This document shows, in pieces, positions 32,424 through 48,039 of a DNA stretch of 64,000 nt. The stretch is taken from the NCBI GenBank assembly GCA_023055425.1, contig JALGPY010000007.1:13650001-13714000 (forward strand), written 5' to 3'. The notes under the pieces are model-generated. The model ran no database searches. It had not been told where the DNA came from and worked only from the letters and a program-made list of their open reading frames with translations. Position 1 is the stretch's first letter. Each line of letters starts with the position of its first letter. The DNA is from Linanthus parryae. Taxonomy: Eukaryota; Streptophyta; Magnoliopsida; Ericales; Polemoniaceae. Made by a program: the position numbers and the translations under genes.

Positions 32424-32672
32424 GTACTTTTGCATCGTCATACTTTGACTTTTTAACCTGTAACTGAGTTACTTTGACTCGGTAATTTAGATAGTTAAAC
32501 GATATAATTTTTGACAATTTTATTATGGTATTGTAGATGAAAGTTAACTCTACGAGACCATTCAAATATTACAAAATTCTTGCATTATTTTGCTGATCAA
32601 ATCACTGGGTCAAATCGACTCAATGAATAGTGACAAAAAGTGTAGTAGACTGAGAGAGAAGAAACAGAGGTA
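32424..32672. mobile_element. Stowaway-like MITE (family copy 1)
   Basis: Interior phrases (ctttttaacctgtaactgag, gatcaaatcactgggtcaaa) match the copy at 40222 in reverse orientation. The right end is cagaggtag followed by TA. Confidence 0.65.
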
Positions 32673-33179
32673 GTACATATTTCATGAAATAGGGTCTCAC
32701 TTTGCGAGGTCAATCCATCTATTTACTTTGACATCTCCCAGGTCCAATTGGCATATTCCATCTCCATATTACTCCTTTATCTGTCCATAACTTCATTACA
32801 TAAGGCATAATACGTATATTTACACCATGTAGTCATAACTTACATCGTCTGAACAATTGTTATTTTTCTAATGACGTGGGACCCAGATATGCTACTTAAG
32901 TTAGAAAAATTGTGGTTAAAAAAGAGAGAGAAAATTTGTCCGAACATTTTAAAATGACCATTTCACCTCTCAATGTGCTAAACTTTCTCCCCTTAGCACA
33001 TCATTTGATACTTTAAGAGAGCAATTTTTTCCAAAAAAACTACCACCACCCCTGGACTATTGGACGACATCATAATAGTCTTTGCATGAAACTGGAGGAG
33101 GTGAAAGTGTCTTTTACCCTCATAAATGGCCATAAATGGCCATTTGAAACATATCCCTATGCTAAAGAAAAAAAAAAAA

Positions 33180-33213
33180 CACTGCATATTTCCTCAAAAA
33201 AAAAACACTGCAT
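33180..33213. repeat. Micro-insertion with poly(A) and target duplication
   Basis: cactgcat is duplicated around atttcctc followed by A(n), next to an A-run and a G-run. Confidence 0.5.
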
Positions 33214-33528
33214 TTGGGGGGGGGGGGGGGGGGGGAGTTATGGAGAAGTACAAAAAGTACCCCCAGACAAAGTTTAACTTGGTTATTGAGAAAATTCGAC
33301 GCAACTTTTAGGAAAATCGCGTTTCTAAGACTGAAAATGAATTTTGTAACTGTATAATCATGGTATGTGTACTTGTATAACTATCTAATCATGGTATGTG
33401 TACTTGTATTTAAAATTTCTACGACTCCCTCCATCCCAATTTTATTGTCTGAGAGAAACTTTCACAAAGTTTAAAGATATGCGTTTGACTTGATAAATTT
33501 ACTGAATTGTCATTTATCTTATATTTTA

Positions 33529-33744
33529 CTACTTCCGTTGTTATGGAATCTTCTCAGTTTATTTTTTTTACCCGTATCAATGTCTTTGACGCATGGATAG
33601 CAAAACGATACAATTTTTTTAATAATTTTTTACATTGTGTTGTAGAGTAAAAAGTACTAAAGTTTTGCATCGCTTTCCTAATCAAATGACACGGTAAATA
33701 TTGACAAAATATGAAGTGGGAAGATCCTGTAGAAACAGAGGTAG
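33529..33744. mobile_element. Stowaway-like MITE (family copy 2)
   Basis: Bounded by TA dinucleotides, with ends ctacttccgttg and cagaggtag. The interior shares gcaaaacgatacaa with the other copies. A truncated related end (ctccctccatccc) lies just to its left at 33427. Confidence 0.65.
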
Positions 33745-33879
33745 TATTATATTTTTTTAAGTGAAAAAAGTATGAGAGAAAGAAATGTATGTAAGAAAGT
33801 GAAAGGGAAATATAAGTAACTTTTTAAAAGTACGACAATAATTTTGAGATTTCCGTTTGAAATAAATTCTAACAATAGC

Positions 33880-34079
33880 CAGAGGGGCGGAGCCAATCCG
33901 CGGCACGGGTAGGCACGTGCCTTACCCAAAACTTTGAAAAACTGCAATTTTACCATGTAATTTATAGAATATTTAAATTGTGCCCTTATCAGAATTACAA
34001 TAATGCCTTAGATATTTTGAATACCTTGTAAGAATATTCCAGATATTTCGAATACCTACTCCGCCCCTGACAATAGCAA
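33880..34079. mobile_element. hAT-type MITE, 200 bp
   Basis: Identical 8-bp acaatagc flanks at 33872-33879 and 34080-34087. The ends are cagaggggcggag and, reverse-complemented, caggggcggag. Confidence 0.9.
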
Positions 34080-34103
34080 TGGATATAGAGGGAGTATAAT
34101 CTT

Positions 34104-34345
34104 TCGGGGCCGGAGCTCTTAAAAGGGCACAAGGGCTCATGTCCCCCAAGAGTTCTAAATAACTACAATTTTACCCCTATTTTCAATAATTTTTTTATAT
34201 GTGCCCCTTATTTTATTGCATTTGTGCTCAATCTTTCTGGTGGACTCTTACAATGACATCTCAAAATGCCCCCAACACATTGCCCTAGATCGGCTGTACA
34301 AGAATGTGCGCCCTCTTGGTACAATTATCTGGCTCCGCCACTGGT
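34104..34345. mobile_element. Possible hAT-type MITE, degraded
   Basis: Ends ggggccggagctc and ggctccgccactg resemble the neighbouring hAT MITE, but no exact 8-bp duplication was found. Confidence 0.4.
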
Positions 34346-35644
34346 AATTTTAACTGATCCAAAGCAAAATCTTCACTAGTGGAGTCTAATAGAGATTATA
34401 ACAAGTCTAGAAATCAATGTAGTACATACCTCGCAAAATTAATTGATCCCTCTTGTAATTTGCTTGATCTTCATGAGATTAGAGAATGGAATCAATGGAT
34501 GGAGTTGTAGATGAGTAAGATCGCCATAATCAGTTAAAATGGCATAGAGCTTGTACAGATAACAAGAGGTTTTTTTTGCTTGGGCTGCTGAGAGAAAGAG
34601 AGAGAGGTCGGGTGTGTGTTTTCTTGTTCGGAAGAAACAGTAAAGGGAGAAGAAGAAGAACACATGCCTTACTTGTACTTACACGTGGAGAGACAAGTGT
34701 TCTCTAAGCTCTGCCTATGTGTCACAAATTCACCATGCATGAAAGAGAGTTGGAAATTGAAATGAGTCTCTTCCTGTCCCTAAAAACAAGAGTATGCACA
34801 CATAGTTTTTCTAGGCTGTTTGGACGTGTTAGAAAATTACATTTTGCGCTCATATGAGATGCACATGTAATTAGTCACAATTTTATGGAGTTAGCTGCAA
34901 TTATGACACTAACCTTAGGGGTTATGTTGCAGACTAGGTTTAAGTCTGTCGTCTTATATGCTTAATACATAAAACTGTAAAAATCATGTGCTGATCAGAC
35001 ACAGTTATAGGAACTCCAACTTATCTCTCTAACTAGCCTCCATTAGTGGAACGTGGTGTGAACAAGAGCTCTCGTCCTAGTGATTCGAGCCAGACTGTTC
35101 GGAGCAAGAAGGTGGTGCGTGAAAGCAAACAAACAACGATCATCCCCTGCGCTAGGAGCTTAGGCAAATAGGTAACACATGAATCATCCGTTTTAATTCA
35201 TGTTGTAGATCTATATGTGATTATATGAGTTTCTTCCTTCATGACAGAACAGTTTTTATACAAATATAGGTGGATTAATAACTTATTATTATTATTTTCA
35301 ATTTTACGGTTTGCAACTTTGCATTCAATTTCTTCAACTTAGTGCATGTCTGGTATCGCCGATTTTAATCCAGGCCTATTTTCAACAATTATGTTTGTTA
35401 AGCTTGAAAATTTTAATATGATAATCTGCATATTTGATTTTTTTTACAATAGCATGATCACAATTCAGCTATAAATAGGTGTATTCAATTACTCAACATT
35501 AGAGTTCTTTAAATTTTGTTAAATGGGTCAAGTTAGTGATCTATAATTTCATCTCAATACCAAACAGATTGTTATTCTTAGTTAAGTTGGATTTTATTTT
35601 CAGATTTTGCAGGTTATTATTGAGATTTCCAGCTGGTGCCAAAC

Positions 35645-36223
35645 TAGGCATGACAATATGGTCCAATCCGATCTGAGATCCGAGCAATTCGAGCCGAATG
35701 GATCGGATCCGAATCCGATCCAATTGAAAATGGATCGGATTTGGATCCAGAAGCCATACCTGTACGGATTTTGATCTGGATTTGGATCTGAGGACAGATT
35801 CACCGGGTTCCGGCCCGATCCGATCCGACCTATATGCGTGTTTTACAAAATACCCCTATTACCTCTCCACTTACACTTACAAAAGAATACTATAATAACT
35901 CCAACCTACAAAGCTATTTCTTTTGTTTTTTAAGCTTCATAACTTACGAGCATGCCTTAGTGTATGAAATAGTGTTAAATTTTCTATGTTTTTTTTTATT
36001 TTATTGCAAACTCGAGTCGGATCCGATCCGAATTCGATCCGATGACGTACTATATGGATCAATGAGTCGGATTTGGATCAGCAGAATGAAACCCGATCCG
36101 ATCTGATCTGAATCCGGTGATGATCCGAATAGATTTCGATCGGATCTGGATCCCATTTCTACTGGTTGGATCTGGATCGGGAAGGGCCTGATTCGATTCC
36201 GATCCGACCCGTTGCCATTCCTA
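35645..36223. mobile_element. hAT-type non-autonomous element, 579 bp
   Basis: Flanks tgccaaac/tgccaaag match at 7 of 8 (35637-35644, 36224-36231). The ends taggcatgacaa and, reverse-complemented, taggaatggcaa match. The interior has many gatccgatccgaa phrases. Confidence 0.82.
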
Positions 36224-36452
36224 TGCCAAAGAGGCCCTTAATATACAACGGTTGGCATGTGCCTAATTCTTGGGCCCAAATTCAGGGCGCGATAATAATA
36301 CAAGTTGAATTCGACATCATTACAATGCCATTAAACGTATTTTTACATCTAGAGTTGATCAATTGCACCCTTCTCAAAAAAATAATGACATGCTTAAACA
36401 ATCCATCTATATGCACACGTAATTGCTCTCGAATGTGATGATCTTAGCTCCC

Positions 36453-39430
<2,978 letters not shown>

Positions 39431-39512
39431 CCTCCTATGTATCTATATGAAGAAGGTAATCTGCTTTGTCAACCGAGGATGTGTGTGTGTATATACACAC
39501 ATGCACACACAC

Positions 39513-39522
39513 ATATATATAA
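39513..39522 (-). promoter_or_regulatory. Putative TATA box of the SQE-like gene
   Basis: The minus strand reads tttttatatatatgt about 85 bp upstream of the start codon, next to (GT)n/(AC)n sequence. This implies a short leader. Confidence 0.5.
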
Positions 39523-40221
39523 AAAGAGTGGTTATTCTTGGTGCTTACACTAAATTTTAGTTAGGGTTACTTTTTCACCCTCATTTTATCGATTAGTAAC
39601 ATTTTATCTATTTTTTCCTAAAGAAAAACACTTAATTTGTAATAACTTATTTCTGGATAATCATTTTCAGTATTTTCTCACATTGTTGCCTTAACTTTTA
39701 CATTCCTTTTTACAATTTAGAATGGTGATGTCTGACTTTCGAATTATGTATAATTTAATTTTGAGCCTTAATGAAAAGCCGAACAGGTTGGTGAACTCCA
39801 TTTCCGAAAGCTCCGTGGCAAGCTCACCAATTCCATCGTTATCTCCCACTTATCTTTCATCTAAATGCAAAATTGGCGATGTTATTTTTTATTTAGCATA
39901 AATGTGTGTGTAGAAGAAAGGCGAAAGATAGGTAGGACGTAACAGTGTGTGTCTAAAACTGTTCTTTTTTAATTGTCAAATGGGGTACTGGTAAATCCTA
40001 CAATCTACAATTCTAAATTTCCCAAAACCCCTTCAATTAACTTCATCTCAACACACTAATTTACTTCGTTACTTTCATAACCTACTTCTTTCACCACACC
40101 TCGCCACCACAACATAATTTGTCACCCTCACTATTTGAGTTTTGTGGTAAACGACAAAAGGAAAATTACTTGTGCTTTTTGGCTGGTTTGATTTTTCCTT
40201 AATGCTCAATGTTACCTGGTA

Positions 40222-40472
40222 CTACCTCTGTTTAGCCTGTTTCAGTCTACTTCACTTTTTGTCACTATTCACTGGGTTACTTTCATCCGGTGATTTGATT
40301 AGCAAAACGATACAAGAATTTGGTAATCTTTGCATGGTGTTATAGAGGAAAGTTTATTTTAAAATACCATGAAAAATTTGTTAAAAAATTACATCGTTTT
40401 GGTACCCAAATCACCAAGTCAAAGTGACTCAGTTACGGGTTAAAAAGTCAAACGCAGACGAAACGGAGGTAG
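40222..40472. mobile_element. Stowaway-like MITE (family copy 3, best preserved)
   Basis: Flanked by TA on both sides. The ends are ctacctctgttt and, reverse-complemented, ctacctccgttt. Length 251 bp. It shares interior sequence with copies at 32424, 33529 and 45621. Confidence 0.8.
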
Positions 40473-40779
40473 TACATAACAAAAACAGCTCCGGAAGGCA
40501 ACCAACCACTACCACATCATCACAATAGTACAAGACATCACTACTAGCAGTTTAGCACACGCAACTTCAGGCGTCTCACATTGAAATATGTTAAGGTTCA
40601 ATGTAACCCACTTAATAATAAACACAGTTCCGCACGGAAACCAACCCCTACCACATCACAACAGTTCCGCAAGGAAACCACGGACTACCACATCACCACA
40701 GTTCCGCAAGGCAACTTCAGTCGCCCTCCACATCCTGGTACTTCCAGGTAATAACGGATCAAATATCAATTGGGCCAAA

Positions 40780-41110
40780 CTATCAAGCCCGCTACTGAAG
40801 CCCAGTACTCTAGTTCACAAGCCCACTGTTTATGTTGTAATTATCCATTGCTTATAAGGGTACAATAGTCTTTTCCCTGTATTCAGAAACCCTAAATTGT
40901 TTCCTACCGTTAGATTACGTCCGTACGATTCCTACCGTTGGATCGAGACTATATATAATCTCTTTATCTCTGTAAATCATTAATGTGAATATTATCTCTT
41001 CATTTTCATTATCTTCTCCGTCTTCTGTCTAAGAAACCCTAACGGGTTCTTTCACCAGGAAGGCTCAAGTTGCAAAGAATCCCATAGTAGAAGAGAACGT
41101 GTTCTGAAAC
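40780..41110 (+). mobile_element. Possible LTR fragment
   Basis: A TATA-like ctatatataatctc is followed by a CT-rich leader and aagaaaccctaacgggttct, the layout of a plant LTR promoter region. No terminal repeats or target duplication were found. Confidence 0.3.
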
Positions 41111-41360
41111 TTCGACCATCTCCTATTTGGTACCCTCTAGTCATGGACGCATGATTCTTATCAAGTAGGGTCCAAATACATATTACAAAATACAAATGAA
41201 TAGTGAGCATTTTATTAAAATGAAAATTTAGAAGACAATTTCATAAATTTTGTAGGGGCCATGATGTAATACATTTATATAAATAGTACGTACATGTAAT
41301 GGGGTGTAAATCAAATTTTCAAAATTTTGAGGGGTCGTTGCCCCCTCCGCCACGCCCTAT

Positions 41361-41411
41361 GTTTGCTGATGCTTTTTTTTTTTTTTTTTGAGAGAGTTTG
41401 CTGATGCTTTT
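41361..41411. repeat. Micro-insertion with poly(T) and 16-bp duplication
   Basis: gtttgctgatgctttt occurs at 41361-41376 and 41396-41411 around T(n)gagaga, i.e. tctctcA(n) on the other strand. Confidence 0.65.
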
Positions 41412-41939
41412 ACATGAGGGTAGTATCTCTGGATTGTACAAAAAATCCTACACAGGGTGTGTTTGGATGAATTGATTTTTAGTTTTTCCAAAATTTTAAT
41501 CTGGGATGTTTGGTTGGGTTTGGTTTTTTCTTGATTTTGTTGAGAAATCGTGTTGCTTTTTCTTCCTCTGTTTTTGAGCTAAAAAAGTGAGATTTTTATA
41601 CTATAAAAAACCAAAAAACTACCTCTATCCAAACAAGCTCACAATATCAAAACACATAATTAAATGTAGTTCAACTAAATGAATTCAAACTGACTAATCT
41701 AATACCGTCAAATTCAATACAATTACTCCAGAAACCCAAAATTACTGTTAATGTGGACAGATTTGTAGAGACGAGAAAAGGAGATACAATAATGTATACC
41801 GTAAAGAGAATAATAGTGTATATTATCTCTAACTCTGAGCCCTTTGATACATGCATGCATGAACGTGGGCTAGTGAGTCAATAATCAATGTTGGGCCTTT
41901 AATACATGCTGGATATTCACAAAAAACCAAATTCATATA

Positions 41940-41982
41940 ACAAAGATATCATTTATTTTTTAGAAACGACAAAGATATCATT
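41940..41982. repeat. Micro-insertion with 14-bp duplication
   Basis: acaaagatatcatt occurs at 41940-41953 and 41969-41982 around tattttttagaaacg, i.e. cgtttctA(n)-like on the other strand. Confidence 0.6.
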
Positions 41983-42209
41983 AAATGTCTAGTTATTATA
42001 CTTTATTTATAAAAAATTATGCTTGAAATAATTTTACATGAGTGTATTGGACTTACAGCAAATATTAGAATTTTAATAATTCAAACAAATAATGACGATT
42101 TTGGTTAAGTTACTTGGTAAATAACTAGTAGTACTAGAGATGCTTTAATCCCGCGAACTCAAATTATATCAATTACTAAAATACCGAATGGAGGTTAGCT
42201 GATATGCAT

Positions 42210-42269
42210 GATTCTGCATAATATTTCTCAAAAAAAAAAAAAAAAAAAAAAAAAAAAGATTCTGCATAA
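42210..42269. repeat. Micro-insertion with poly(A) and 12-bp duplication
   Basis: gattctgcataa occurs at 42210-42221 and 42258-42269 around tatttctc followed by about 28 As. Confidence 0.7.
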
Positions 42270-42429
42270 CAGTAAAAAATGTGAATCAATGTTCTTTCAT
42301 AACACTTATACGAATAGGGTTTTACTATGCGTACTTAGCTGGAAGCGGTATTTTCAAGAATGCTGACTTCTACATTATTCTTACATGGTCGGGGACTGCA
42401 TTTTCAAAGGGGACTACATTTTCAATGGC

Positions 42430-42840
42430 ATTTGACTTCAACAGAAGGTAAGATTATTAAACCAGTCGAAGCTAAAGCCCATATGAAGTGAAGTCCAGTT
42501 GCTGTGAAGCCCAGTCCATTCCTAAAATACGAAGCCCATTCAGTGAAGCCCAAAAGTGCTCGGCCAGCTCTTCAGCTCCTCTTCTAGAAGTCTCCAGAAC
42601 GATTTTTTTAGAATCCGTCAAAACTCTAAGGGTCTCTCTGTAATTAGTACTTAGTCGAAACGGTTCATTTTGTGACCGTTCAGTTGTTGATGTATTTAAC
42701 CCTAATTCATGAATGAAAGGTTATGACGGTCTCATTTCTTTTATCTCCGTCATCTCTATCTTCTTCCTCTCTTCTCTCTGAGAAACCTTGAGTTCGTTCA
42801 AAGATGACCCCTTAAAAGGGTGGCTTTTCTATATATGGAA
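42430..42840 (+). mobile_element. Possible LTR fragment
   Basis: The layout is similar to the fragment at 40780, with gaagccca repeats, gtatttaaccctaattc, and a CT-rich stretch ending in ctctctgagaaacc. No coding part is present. Confidence 0.3.
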
Positions 42841-43541
42841 ACAGTAAAGAATTTGTATCCCTATGGCTAAGTTTCGCATGTATTGGAACTTTAACGAGTA
42901 TGCTAGTTGGCTAGTATGGATTTGTGAAGTGTTTTCAAAGGTTAGAGCATCTCCAATAGATCATGCCAATCAATATTTTATGCAAAATATGAAGAAATTC
43001 GTAAGAAATTGGACTCCAATAGAACATGCATACTAGAGGTAAAATACAAAACTTACAAAAGCATTGCCAAACTTGGCGAGGGAAATTTAAATTTTGTTAG
43101 ACATGCATTCTATTTTTTCTCGTTCTCTCCTCCTACATTTTCTACATGACAATAACTATTTTCTTACAATTTCTCTATCTCTCTCAGTCACAATTACTTA
43201 CTTGTACGTGTTTTGAGTAAACATGAACTCAGTTGGTAGAAGAGGCAGTGGATTATGAGACGCGATTAAATAAAATGTTTTATACTCTCGTCTTAAATTA
43301 GAGAGGGAGAGAGAGAGCCTGCGAGTTGGCTTCGCTTCTTTCTTCTTGTTCTTCTTCTTCGCTGCTTCTTCTTCTTCTTCTTCTTCGTTTTCCGTTGTGT
43401 TTTATTTTCTTCAGTTTTGATTTTTTAGATTTTTTTTGGGAACTTGTTAATTTTTTAGTATAGTGATAGTGTATCCACACATCATAGAAGAAATCACTCG
43501 TTCTTGCTTTGTTTGGTTAGTCAAATCAACTCAATAACATA

Positions 43542-45355
43542 CTCCCTCCGTTCCTCTTGTTTCTTCACAAAAACTGGAGGCGCGGAAATTAAGAAACTCC
43601 CAAAAAGACTATATTACCTTTCGTCCTTTCAATAATTCCACCACTGAACAACTTTTCTAATTCTACCAAATCACATGAACATCAAGACCAGGAGATGAAG
43701 TTGAAGAACAGCATATCAATATCACCAAAATAATTAACTTTTTTTGAATAACAGATTCAAACATCAACTAATCTAAAATATCAACATCAACAAGAGTCGT
43801 CAATTTACAGAAGATGAAGAAGAAGAAAATAGAAGGGGCGAAGAATCTGGACAGATCTGAGAGAGATCTGTAAATAGATGGACCTGCAAAACGTCACCGC
43901 CACGCCACCCACCGTTCGGAGCAAGACTTGCAAATAGATGGATGTATCTGAGAGTGGTGATGACAGATCTGAGAGAGAAGAGTGGGAGAGAGAGACACTT
44001 GAAAAGCTGAAGAACGAAAGGGGCGAGTACTAGGCGTGGTTCGTCGGTTTCCGCCGGAATCCACCATGGCCTCCACCGTTCGAAGCCACTGGTTCATCGT
44101 TTTCCGGCCGTACAAGAAGCCTTCTCAACTTCTCCGATCTGTTTCCGTCGAATCCACACCATCCTTCTACTCTCTCAGCGACGGCGACGGCAGTTACGGC
44201 GGTTCTTCATCGACGGTTTTGGCGACGGCAGCGGCGAAGTAATCGTTCTTCGTTCGCTCTCAGAGATGGAGAGGGAGAGGCAAAGAGAAATTGAGGAATT
44301 CTAGAGGGGGAGAAAGAGGGATATGGAAGAGAATGACAGAAGGACGAAAGGATAAGGGAGAGAGAGATGGGTGGCTGTGAGATGTGTTATGTGTAGGTTA
44401 TAGGGGTTGTGTTTGGATAGGTTAGGGTATGGGAGATGGATGAGTGTTTTTTTCATTGAGGGCAAGACGGTATTTTTATTGCCCACAATACACGGAACAC
44501 ATCTCAAAGCCACCCATCTCCCCCTCCCTTATCCTTTCGTCCTTCTGTCACTCTCTTCCATCTCCCTCTTCCATCTCCCTCTAGAATTCTTCAATTTCTC
44601 TTTGCCTCTCCCTCTCCATCTTCGAGAGCGAACGAAGAACAAATACTTCGCCGCCGCCGTCGCCATAACCGTTGCAGAAAAACCACTGTAACCACCGTCG
44701 CCGTTGCTGAGAGAATAGAAGGATGGTGTGTCTTCGACAGAAACAGATCGGAGAAGTTGAGAAGGCTTCTTGTACGGCCGGAAAACGATGAACCAGTTGC
44801 ATCGAACGGTGGAGGCCATGGTGGATTGCGGTGGAAACCGACGAACCACGCCTGGTACTCGCCCCTTTCGTTCTTCATCTTTTCAAGTGTCTCTCTGTCC
44901 CACTCTTCTCTCTCAGATCTGTCATCACCACGCTCAGATCCGTCCATCTATTTGCAGGTCTTGCTCCGAACGGTGGGTGGCGTGGCGGTGGCGTTTTGCA
45001 GGTCCATCTATTTACAGATCTCTCTCAGATCTGTCCAGATTCTTTGCCCCTTTTCTTTTCTTCTTCATCTTCTGTAAATTGACGATTCTTTTGTTGATGT
45101 TGATATTTTAGATTAGTTGATGTTTGAGTCTGTTAATGTTAATTATTTTGATGATATTGATCGTGTTCGTGGTGATTGTGATATGCTGTTCTTCAACTTC
45201 ATCTCCTCTTCTTGATGTTCATGTGATTTGGTAGAATTAGAAAAGTTGTTCAGTGGTGAAATTATTAAAAGGACGAAGGGTAATATAGTCTTTTCGGGTT
45301 TTTCTTAATCTTCGTGCCTCCAGTTTTTGTAAAGAAACTTGAGGAACGGAGAGAG
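43542..45355. mobile_element. 1.8-kb nearly palindromic foldback element (giant Stowaway type)
   Basis: The ends ctccctccgttcctc and, reverse-complemented, ctctctccgttcctc are flanked by TA on both sides. The whole left arm (about 43542-44400) is the inverted copy of the right arm (about 44470-45355). For example, cttcttgtacggccggaaaa at 44759 matches ttttccggccgtacaagaag at 44100. A ~70-bp centre separates the arms. Arms contain CT/GA-rich and G+C-rich sequence like captured gene leader. Frames within it lack recognisable domains. Confidence 0.88.
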
Positions 45356-45620
45356 TACAGGTCAAATAAAAACTGACACATAAAGAAACGAGCGAATGAA
45401 GGGAGTACATCACTGTCAATTATCAAACTTGCATGATTCCTCAAAATAAAATGTCCCAGCATGAGTTGGGTCAAAATCTGTCAAGCTGTGCAAAAACTCG
45501 TCTAGACAGTGACATTTAAAAATAAAGATCACGCCCAAAATGAACCAAACTACAAAATTCATAACATAACTAAACAGTGCTTTAGAAAGACAAATGAGAC
45601 TGCGAGTCCATTTAGTAGTA

Positions 45621-45880
45621 CTACCTTTGTTTCTTCTTTTTCAGCCTACTTCATTTTTTGTCACAATTCACTGAGTCACTTTAACCCAGTGATTTGATCA
45701 GCAAAATAATACTAGAATTTTGTAATCTTTGCACGGTCTCGTAGAGTTAATTTTCCTATAAAGTACTATAAAAAATTGTCAAAAAATTATATCGTTTTGC
45801 TATCTAAATTACCGAGTTAAAATAACCCAGTTACGGGTTAAGAAGTCAAAGTAGGACAATCCAGAAGAAATGGACCAATT
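45621..45880. mobile_element. Stowaway-like MITE (family copy 4, right end degraded)
   Basis: The left end TA-ctacctttgtttc and interior (cccagtgatttgatcagcaa, acccagttacgggtta) match copy 3. The right terminal repeat is not clear. Confidence 0.6.
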
Positions 45881-47040
45881 ACTAAACAGAAACACAAATA
45901 TAGGATTGTACTAGGCCTGGGCGCCTGGCAATAATTGGCCCAACAAAACGAACCGACACGACTCACACGAGCCTGGCATGAAGTTGGCGGCAGGGATCCA
46001 TTGGGTTTGGATTGAATTAGCCTACATCCAAATTCGATCCACATAGGTTCATATCGAATCAAATTATGGTCGGATTTCACCGGTTTCGAATGAAATTATT
46101 CATCAGATTATCACAGACAATATTTTTATTTTATCTAACATAAGATAATTATGAATTACAATTAACATTAGATTGATTTTCACATTAAAAAGATAAATCA
46201 TCAAATTTATCATGCTATTATTATATTTACGCCGTTATTTAAAGAAAAGATAGTAAATAATACGCTTATGAATATATGAATTCGTGTATATTTGAATATT
46301 TGAACTTCATTAGGTATGACAACCTAATCGTATGGAAACGGACTTCACTGATCACAAAACTTGATATTCATCTCCAATCTATTTGGTAATGGATCACATC
46401 GAATATGCTCCAATAAGGTCAGATCATGCTGGATACTTTATCGGGTCGGATCCAAAAATCATCCCTAGTTGGCGGGTTTGGGTCGACAAGGACAAACAAG
46501 GAGGCAAAATGGGCCAACCCAAAAGTGACACAAGAATAAACGGATTGGGTCAGAGTCAACCCGAAAATGACATGTTTCAACCCACTCAACACGATAATAA
46601 TTATCATTATCACATTTAACAAATCAATTCAAAACAAATAGGCTTAAAAACAAATAGGCATAATCCTAACAATATCCGAGATGACACGAAATTAACGAGT
46701 TTGGAGCAACACGAATACGTAATGGGTCAGAAATCGGTAGACCCGGAAGTGACACGAAATAAACGGGTCGAATTCGGGATTAAGCTGAGACTTGGAGTCA
46801 TGAACGGGCTATTTTGAACTATGCATGGGTGTGAAATGGAGTTGGTGCAATACACCAACTTCAATTCACTCTTTGCACTATACCCCAATTTAAAACAACC
46901 ATTAGAAGGTTGTTTGTTAGGAGGTGGTCCCCGAATTTCGTTTGAATAGTGTAAAATTCCTAATATAGCTCTCTCCACAAACATATGTAGGTTGGCTCTA
47001 TTCCAGTTTTGTGATTGTAAAAGTTATACTGGTATGTGGG
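45881..47040. other. Intergenic region
   Basis: No gene seen. The part 45910-46760 has scattered gggtcg/cgaccc-type phrases like those inside the hAT elements and may be another degraded copy; no clean ends were found. Confidence 0.45.
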
Positions 47041-47395
47041 GAAACCAGACGGACAAATTTTGAATACTCTGTGGAATTAGACGAACAACTTCTGAACACT
47101 ATGTGGAATCAGACGAACAGGTTTAGAACACTCTGGAACCACTGGAATCGGACGAACACATTTTGAACAATCTCCGGAACCAAACGAGTGTTCATTAACT
47201 TGCTCATCTGGAACCAGACGAACTAGTTTTGAACACTCTCTGTAACCAAACGAATGTACAATAACTTGCTCATCTGGAACTAGACGGACAAGTTTTGGAC
47301 ACTCTCTGGAACCAGACGAGTGTTCATTAGCTTCTCATCAGGAACCAGACGAACAAGTTTTGAACTGGAACCAGACGAGTGGTCATGTTCGCTGC
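47041..47395 (+). repeat. Left minisatellite array
   Basis: About eight to ten degenerate units of aaccagacgaacaagttttg alternating with aaccagacgagtgttcatta. The right edge of the locus has the same motifs in reverse orientation. Confidence 0.85.
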
Positions 47396-47661
47396 TTTTC
47401 ACCAAGTTACCAAGTTCACTCGTATGTTTTTAACCATACGAACATGTCCCAACCCGACGAGTATAACCTAAACCCTAAACCAAAAACCTAAATAAACACA
47501 CAGTCTCTTAAGTAATACATTATAATACATCGTGAAATTACTGTCTACATCATTTAAATCATGAACACTAAAACCTGAACCACTAACCCTTAACTCTAAA
47601 CCCTAAACCCCAAAATTGTATTACATGTCTAATATATTGTCTAATTTTTTGTTTGGCATGC

Positions 47662-47800
47662 AGAATTGTGACACGGGAAAGAGACCAAGAGAAGCAATTT
47701 CAGTCGTTTGGTGAAAATGTGTTTAAAAAACGAGGAAAAGGAAATTAAAGATGTGACAAAGTGCGGTGAAAAGTGGCACTCCATAAAGACATTCCCTTTG
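47662..47800 (+). pseudogene. MuDR-like transposase 3' end, unit 1
   Basis: Follows an acceptor-like ttggcatgcag. The translation retains KCGEKWHSIK, but the first Cys of the CCHC finger is lost. Confidence 0.5.
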
Positions 47801-48039
47801 TCATAACAATGTATTTCTAGTGTTCTTGTATTATTTAGTAGGTAAATTTATTTGTCGATGTAGGAATCTTGTGTTCATTATCGATATTGTGTAGTTTAAA
47901 AAACGCAGCACTCGATAATGAAAATGGAAGTTTCATTTCGCATTAAATTCCCTATTACATAGCATCTACGTGATAGACTTCTGGTCTCTTCTTTTGAGAC
48001 GGTGATCGCACACAGCGAAATGAAATGATGTGATCCATA

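Larger units (their letters stand above)
31400..36450. other. Intergenic region between DRM and the SQE-like gene
   Basis: No gene seen. It is A/T-rich and contains the small transposons listed separately, with short ORFs without domains. Confidence 0.6.
39560..43540. other. Intergenic region with MITEs and LTR-like fragments
   Basis: No gene seen. At 40480-40720 is an imperfect ~40-bp repeat built on ccacatcaccacagttccgc. Two stretches resemble LTR ends (see separate entries). The rest is A/T-rich unique-looking sequence. Confidence 0.6.

Noticed and set aside
43894..45111. Several overlapping 70-118-codon frames on both strands
   Set aside because: They are mirror images of one another in the foldback arms and lack domains.
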